From: Gallionella sp.
Lineage (GTDB): Bacteria; Pseudomonadota; Gammaproteobacteria; Burkholderiales; Gallionellaceae
Direction: 5' to 3'
Assembly (NCBI GenBank): GCA_004298605.1
Contig: SCPW01000372.1
Coordinates: 1 to 9,590, forward strand
DNA length: 9,590 bases
Positions 5,730-9,590 of this stretch are shown in pieces. A program made the translations under genes and the position numbers. Numbering within the stretch: the stretch's first letter is position 1; each line of letters begins with the position of its first letter. The notes under the pieces are model-generated. The model was not told where the DNA came from. It did no database searches and saw only the letters and a program-made list of their open reading frames with translations.

Positions 5730-8333
5730 ATGAGCGAGAAATCAACCCAGCAAGACCCGCTGTCTACGGAAGCCGGGGCACAACTCGCCCACTGCGCTCC
5801 GCCGCCGGAGCACCCCGTCGAGGAGCTTCTCCACGAACTCCAGGCGCATCACGCCGAGCTGGAGATACAGAACGAGGAATTGCGGCGGGCGCAGGCCATC
5901 ATAGAAGAGTCACGCGACCGCTACGTGGATTTTTACGATTTCGCCCCCATCGGTTTTCTCACCCTCACCCGCGAAGCGCTGATCGGCGAGATAAACCTTA
6001 CCGGCGCCGCATTGCTGGGGGCGGAGTGCAAGAAACTGCTGTTGCGCCGCTTCGTGAATTTCGTCGCACCCGAGGACAGCGAACGCTGGAGCAGATATTT
6101 CATGGATGTGATGCAGCACGACGGGCGGCAGAGTTGCGAGCTGGCGCTCAAGCGCGGCGACGGCTCCAGCTTTCATGCCCTTCTGGATTGCCTGCGCATG
6201 GATTCCGGCAACGCCCCCCCGGTGCTGTACATCGCATTCACCGACATCACCGGCCGCAAGCAGGCGGAAGCGGCGGCATTGCAGAGCAGCGAGGAAAAAT
6301 TCCGCAAAATCACCGAGTCGGCGCAGGATGCCATCGTCATGATGGGGGCCGACCAGCGCATTTCGTTCTGGAACGCCGCCGCCGAACGGATTTTCGGCTA
6401 TACCGCCGCCGAAGCGATGGGGCAGGAAATGCACGTCCTTATCACGCCGCCACAGGCGCACACCGGGTTTTCGCAAGCCCTCCAGCATTTTCAGGCCAGC
6501 GGCGAAGGGCCGCTTGTCGGCAAAGTGACCGAAGTCAGCGCATTGCGCAAAGGCGGCGAGGAATTTCCGGTCGAGCTGTCCCTTTCGGCGACCCAGTTGA
6601 ACGGCCAGTGGCACGCCATCAGTATCGTGCGCGACATCACCGGGCGCAAGCGGCTCGAAGAGGAGCTGCGCATTGCCGCCATCGCATTCGAATCGCAGAA
6701 GGGGATGGCGGTGACCGACGCCAACGGCGTTATCATCCGGGTCAACCGGGCCTTCACCAGCCTCACCGGTTACAGCGCCGAAGATGCGGTGGGGCGGACC
6801 CCGGCGCTGCTCAGTTCCGGGCGCTACGACAAGGAGTTCTACCAGGGTATTTGGGCGACACTGAAGGAAAAACGGTACTGGCAGGGCGAGATGTGGAGCA
6901 AGCGCAAGAATGGCAAAGTTTATGCCGAGTGGCTGACTATCTCCGCCGTCACCGCACCCGACGGCAACATTACCCATTATGTCGGCAGCTTTTCCGAGAT
7001 CACACAGAACAAGGAGGCGGAGGCCGAGATACATCGCCTGGCCTATTACGATCCGCTCACCCGCTTGCCCAACCGCCGCCTGTTGATGGACAGGCTGGGG
7101 CAGGCGCTGGCAAGCAGCGGGCGCAGCGGGCGCTACGGCGCGCTGCTGTTCCTGGATCTGGATAATTTCAAGATGCTCAACGACATGCGCGGCCACGATG
7201 TCGGCGACCTGTTGCTGGCCGAAATAGCGCAGCGCCTGAATGGCAGCGTGCGCGAGGGCGACACCGTGGTGCGCCTGGGCGGCGACGAATTCGTGCTGAT
7301 GCTGGAAGGCCTGAGCGGGGATGCCCAGGAATCGGCCATCCAGGCCGGCCTGGTGGGCGAGAAGGTGCGCGGCGCCATCGCCATGCCTTATCAGGGCATC
7401 GCATTTACCTGCACGGCCAGCATCGGGGCATGCCTGTTTTGCGGCCATGATGAGCCGGCCGATAACCTGCTCAAATATGCCGATCTCGCCATGTACCACG
7501 CCAAGAAGGGCGGGCGCAACCGCATATGTTTCTTCGAGCCGTCCATGCAGGACATGCTGGCCAAACACAGCGCGCTGGAAAACGACTTGCGCCATGCGCT
7601 GGAGCTCAAGCAGTTGCGCCTTTATTACCAGATACAGATAGACGGTGAGCACCGTGTCGCCGGCGCCGAGGCGCTGCTGCGCTGGTACCACCCCGAGCGC
7701 GGCTTGATTTACCCCGGCGAGTTCATCCCGCTGGCCGAAGAAACCGGCCTGATTATCCCGATCGGATTGTGGGTTTTGAAAACGGCCTGCGCCCAGATCA
7801 GGGCATGGTCTGACAAACCCTCCACCCGCGATTTGCAGCTTGCCGTCAATGTCAGCGTGCGCCAGTTCCACCAGCCGGATTTCGTCGAACAGGTGCAGCA
7901 GGCGCTTTCCGAGACCGGCATCAATCCGGAACGCCTGAAAATCGAGCTGACCGAGAGCCTGGTGCTCGATAATGTCAGCGATACCATCACCAAAATGCAT
8001 GCGCTCAAGGCGCTCGGCGTCAGCTTCTCGATGGATGATTTCGGCACCGGTTATTCATCGCTTTCCAACCTCCAGCAACTGCCGCTGAACCAGTTAAAAA
8101 TCGACCAGTCCTTCGTGCGCGATCTTGCCACCAACCCCAACGACGCGGCCATTGTGCGGGCCATCGTCACCATGGCGAGGGCGTTCGGGTTGAATGTCAT
8201 CGCCGAGGGCGTGGAAACCGAAGCGCAGCGCGATTTTCTTAACCTGCACGGCTGCCACGCTTTCCAGGGCCATCTGTTCAGCAAGCCGATACCGATCAGA
8301 AAATTCGAGAAGCTCGTCGCGCAATACGCCTGA
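5730..8333 (+). CDS. PAS-PAS-PAS-GGDEF-EAL c-di-GMP synthesis/breakdown protein
   Basis: This 867-residue cytosolic signalling protein has no transmembrane segment or signal peptide. A coiled coil near residues 28-62 (ELLHELQAHHAELEIQNEEL) is followed by PAS domains at about 62-180, 190-310 and 315-435, a GGDEF domain at about 435-595 and an EAL domain at about 610-862. The active-site GGDEF is intact at 517-521, and REGD, five residues upstream, is a complete RxxD inhibitory I-site. In the EAL domain, EALLRW (647), NVSVRQF, ELTES, DDFGTGYSS (769-777), KIDQSFVRD, EGVET and QGHLFSKP keep the metal-binding and catalytic residues, so both cyclase and phosphodiesterase activity are possible. I see no cofactor-specific PAS motif, so the stimulus is unknown. 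A ribosome site AAGGGA (5718-5723) supports the ATG at 5730. It stands alone; the next operon begins after a 178-bp regulatory gap. Confidence 0.96.
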   Translation: MSEKSTQQDPLSTEAGAQLAHCAPPPEHPVEELLHELQAHHAELEIQNEELRRAQAIIEESRDRYVDFYDFAPIGFLTLTREALIGEINLTGAALLGAECKKLLLRRFVNFVAPEDSERWSRYFMDVMQHDGRQSCELALKRGDGSSFHALLDCLRMDSGNAPPVLYIAFTDITGRKQAEAAALQSSEEKFRKITESAQDAIVMMGADQRISFWNAAAERIFGYTAAEAMGQEMHVLITPPQAHTGFSQALQHFQASGEGPLVGKVTEVSALRKGGEEFPVELSLSATQLNGQWHAISIVRDITGRKRLEEELRIAAIAFESQKGMAVTDANGVIIRVNRAFTSLTGYSAEDAVGRTPALLSSGRYDKEFYQGIWATLKEKRYWQGEMWSKRKNGKVYAEWLTISAVTAPDGNITHYVGSFSEITQNKEAEAEIHRLAYYDPLTRLPNRRLLMDRLGQALASSGRSGRYGALLFLDLDNFKMLNDMRGHDVGDLLLAEIAQRLNGSVREGDTVVRLGGDEFVLMLEGLSGDAQESAIQAGLVGEKVRGAIAMPYQGIAFTCTASIGACLFCGHDEPADNLLKYADLAMYHAKKGGRNRICFFEPSMQDMLAKHSALENDLRHALELKQLRLYYQIQIDGEHRVAGAEALLRWYHPERGLIYPGEFIPLAEETGLIIPIGLWVLKTACAQIRAWSDKPSTRDLQLAVNVSVRQFHQPDFVEQVQQALSETGINPERLKIELTESLVLDNVSDTITKMHALKALGVSFSMDDFGTGYSSLSNLQQLPLNQLKIDQSFVRDLATNPNDAAIVRAIVTMARAFGLNVIAEGVETEAQRDFLNLHGCHAFQGHLFSKPIPIRKFEKLVAQYA

Positions 8334-8345
8334 CCCCGTTCTACC

Positions 8346-8362
8346 CTCAAGCTTTCCTTAAG
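8346..8362 (+). promoter_or_regulatory. Distal tandem CTTAAG-type response-regulator box
   Basis: CTCAAG (8346-8351) and CTTAAG (8357-8362) start 11 bases apart, one helical turn, as in binding sites of OmpR/PhoB-class regulators and especially the YTTAA-type half sites of the PmrA/QseB branch. It lies exactly 100 bp upstream of a matching box. One half site has a C-for-T change, so it may bind more weakly. Confidence 0.4.
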
Positions 8363-8430
8363 CCAGCCCCGTTCTGTCCCTGCTTGCCGTGTGCTGGCAG
8401 CGCAATATCAATGGTGTCCAGCCGATCCCG

Positions 8431-8442
8431 AAAAATATTTTT
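8431..8442. promoter_or_regulatory. A/T palindrome upstream of the shp promoter (possible UP element)
   Basis: AAAAATATTTTT is a perfect 12-bp palindrome ending 3 bases before the proximal CTTAAG box. A-tracts in this position can bind the RNA polymerase alpha subunit C-terminal domain or bend DNA. It stands out in GC-rich surroundings. The role is inferred from position only. Confidence 0.3.
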
Positions 8443-8445
8443 GCG

Positions 8446-8478
8446 CTTAAGCGTCCCTTAAGTTTGGCTCTCTATTCT
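8446..8478 (+). promoter_or_regulatory. Proximal CTTAAG tandem box and -10 of the SHP operon
   Basis: CTTAAGCGTCCCTTAAG (8446-8462) is a perfect direct repeat of CTTAAG with an 11-bp period, occupying the place of a -35 element. TATTCT (8473-8478) is a 4-of-6 match to the -10, and transcription would start near 8485, about 27 bases before the ATG. The absence of a consensus -35 with a tandem box in its place is the usual layout of a promoter activated by an OmpR-class response regulator. CTTAAG is self-complementary, so orientation cannot be read from the hexamer alone. Confidence 0.6.
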
Positions 8479-8511
8479 GCATGCCACGTCGTTCAATAAA
8501 GGAGAGTAAAC

Positions 8512-8934
8512 ATGTTACGGAAATTTTATGCATCAAGCTTGGCGCTTATGGTTGTTACCGGGCTGGCGGCGCAACCGGCCCTCGCGGAAACACCCGATCA
8601 GGTGCTGGCTTCGATCCGGGGTGAAGCGGAAAAGGCCACCCCGGGTTTCCAGGGATTTTCAGCCGCGCGGGGGGAAAAGTTTTTCAAGGCAACGCATGGC
8701 AATGAATTGAGCTGCACTTCCTGCCACACCGAAAATCCCGCCGCCCAAGGCAAACACGCCAAGACCGGAAAAGCTGTCCAGCCGCTTGCGCCGTCCGCCA
8801 GTGCGGAGCGCTTCAGCGATCCGGCCAAGGTTGAAAAGTGGTTCAAACGCAATTGCAACGATGTGCTCGGGCGCGTCTGCACGGCGCAGGAAAAAGGCGA
8901 CGTACTGGCTTACCTGCTCACCATTCAAAAATAG
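8512..8934 (+). CDS. shp: SHP-type (DUF1924) monoheme cytochrome c
   Basis: This is a 140-residue precursor with a clear signal peptide (cleavage after PALA, residue 25) and a periplasmic domain of about 115 residues, close to the roughly 112 of Rhodobacter sphaeroides heme protein SHP. The single heme site is CTSCH at residues 68-72. There is no Met in the usual sixth-ligand position. Instead KWFKRNCNDVLGRVCT (109-124) matches the SHP segment in which an Asn is the labile sixth ligand; Asn114 is the candidate here. Cys115 and Cys123 could form a disulfide. In the family the Asn moves off to let O2 or NO bind, so SHP is regarded as a possible terminal redox protein. Ribosome site AAAGGAG (8499-8504) is well placed for the ATG. 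The following diheme cytochrome and b561 genes are the canonical SHP neighbours, which strengthens the call. The ligand assignment is by analogy. Confidence 0.9.
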   Translation: MLRKFYASSLALMVVTGLAAQPALAETPDQVLASIRGEAEKATPGFQGFSAARGEKFFKATHGNELSCTSCHTENPAAQGKHAKTGKAVQPLAPSASAERFSDPAKVEKWFKRNCNDVLGRVCTAQEKGDVLAYLLTIQK

Positions 8935-8948
8935 ACAAGGAGACTGCC

Positions 8949-9467
8949 ATGTTGAATTATCAAAATTTCCCTCATGTACTTGCTGTTGCCGTGCTGGCGA
9001 TGGGTGTGGCAATGTCTGCCGCACAGGCCGACGAAAACCGCGGCGGTAAATATGGCGGCGAAGATCGCGGCAAGCCGCTCCAACCGGCACAGGCCAATGC
9101 CAGATGGCAGGAGGAATGCTCTGGCTGCCACATCGCCTACGCGCCGGGGTTGCTGCCCGCCGAATCTTGGCGCAGAGCCATGGATGGGTTGGGCAAGCAC
9201 TTCGGTACGGATGCCTCGTTGACCGCCGGGGAGAACAAGGAAATCACCGATTTTCTGGTGAACAACGCCTCCAACCGTTGGCGCGCCCCGACAGCGCCCC
9301 TGCGGATCACCGAGAGCGGGTGGTTCAAGCGCAAGCACGATAGCCGCGAGGTTCCGCCGGATGTCTGGAAAAACCCGCTAGTGAAGAGTCCGGCCAACTG
9401 CCAGGCCTGCCACACGCAGGCGGAGCGCGGCGATTTCAGCGAGCGCAATATAAAACTTCCCAAATAA
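8949..9467 (+). CDS. dhc: Diheme cytochrome c (DHC), SHP electron donor
   Basis: This 172-residue exported protein starts at ATG 8949, five bases after AAGGAGA (8937-8943); an upstream in-frame start at 8838 overlaps shp and is not used. The signal peptide cleaves after AQA (residue 27). A charged Gly-rich stretch (DENRGGKYGGEDRG) leads to the first heme site CSGCH (57-61). The second, CQACH (151-155), is near the C-terminus, so the two heme motifs are about 94 residues apart, as in DHC-family proteins (PF09626). Other features are SWRRAMDGLGKHFGTDASL and the SGWFKRKH segment between the hemes. In the family DHC accepts electrons from the membrane cytochrome b561 and passes them to SHP. The 14-bp gap from shp and the b561 gene 21 bp downstream indicate one operon. 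Confidence 0.92.
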   Translation: MLNYQNFPHVLAVAVLAMGVAMSAAQADENRGGKYGGEDRGKPLQPAQANARWQEECSGCHIAYAPGLLPAESWRRAMDGLGKHFGTDASLTAGENKEITDFLVNNASNRWRAPTAPLRITESGWFKRKHDSREVPPDVWKNPLVKSPANCQACHTQAERGDFSERNIKLPK

Positions 9468-9488
9468 CTGGCGGGGTTAAACGACATC

Positions 9489-9590
9489 ATGAAACGCATA
9501 CTTATCTGGGATGTGCCCACCCGCCTGTTCCACTGGCTATTCGCCATCAGCTTCGCCGCCGCGTGGCTTACCAGCGAGGACGACCAGTGG
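9489..9590 (+). CDS. Cytochrome b561, N-terminal fragment (cut by window end)
   Basis: Thirty-four codons are visible from ATG 9489 to the window edge, open throughout. They begin MKRILIWDVPTRLFHWLFAI, the typical start of bacterial di-heme cytochrome b561/hydrogenase b-subunit proteins (PF01292): a short cytosolic WDxPTRxFHW motif whose His (residue 15) is a probable heme b ligand at the start of the first transmembrane helix. The family oxidises quinol in the inner membrane and delivers electrons to periplasmic carriers. The position directly after DHC is that of the membrane partner in SHP operons. No strong ribosome site is seen, only GGCGGGG at 9470-9476, so translation may be coupled to dhc. 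Length and remaining ligands cannot be judged. Confidence 0.88.
   Translation, partial: MKRILIWDVPTRLFHWLFAISFAAAWLTSEDDQW

Noticed and set aside
5910..8000. Long antisense open frame (696 codons) opposite the GGDEF-EAL gene
   Set aside because: GC-rich codon bias leaves antisense frames open; the translation shows no domain, and the + strand frame has complete PAS, GGDEF and EAL motifs.
8382..8401. Hairpin TGCC/GGCA as terminator of the GGDEF-EAL gene
   Set aside because: The stem is short and bulged with no T-run; I see no convincing terminator in 8334-8430.
8466..8480. GG...GC resembling a sigma-54 promoter upstream of shp
   Set aside because: The gap between GG (8466-8467) and GC (8479-8480) is 11 bases, not the strict 10, and the CTTAAG box plus -10 explains the region better.

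Overview
The GC-rich sequence, Gram-negative style export signals, c-type cytochromes, a PAS-GGDEF-EAL protein and an NtrC-type regulator suggest a respiratory betaproteobacterium, plausibly of the Nitrosomonadales/Gallionellales type. That assignment is inferred from gene style only; the window has no rRNA or other marker gene. I see no tRNA, CRISPR array, transposase or attachment site.

Region 1 (1-4556, + strand) starts with the 3' part of a sigma-54-dependent, Fis-type HTH activator (AAA+ core and DNA-binding domain; the N-terminus lies outside the window). Directly downstream, at 1121-1136, is a good -24/-12 sigma-54 promoter (GG-N10-GC). It is followed by four exported-protein genes in one direction: a Sel1-repeat protein, a small monoheme cytochrome c (start and stop codons overlap as ATGA), a secreted seven-bladed Reg_prop beta-propeller, and a second, membrane-anchored seven-bladed Reg_prop propeller. 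The two propellers are paralogues sharing an insertion between blades 4 and 5. I read this as a sigma-54-controlled envelope module whose function I cannot name. It is the best candidate for an undescribed system here.

Region 2 (4583-5521, - strand) is a PfkB/ribokinase-family sugar or nucleoside kinase, convergent with propeller 2 and divergent from the next gene. Region 3 (5730-8333, + strand) is a cytosolic PAS-PAS-PAS-GGDEF-EAL protein in which both c-di-GMP domains keep their motifs. A 13-bp palindrome lies in the divergent promoter region.

Region 4 (8334-9590, + strand) is the start of an SHP/DHC/cytochrome b561 electron-transfer operon: an SHP-type (DUF1924) oxygen/NO-binding-like cytochrome c, a diheme cytochrome c, and the first 34 codons of a cytochrome b561 cut by the window edge. 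Electrons would pass from quinol through b561 and the diheme protein to SHP. Upstream are two tandem CTTAAG-type direct repeats with 11-bp period, 100 bp apart, resembling PmrA/QseB-type response-regulator boxes; the proximal one sits where a -35 element would be.
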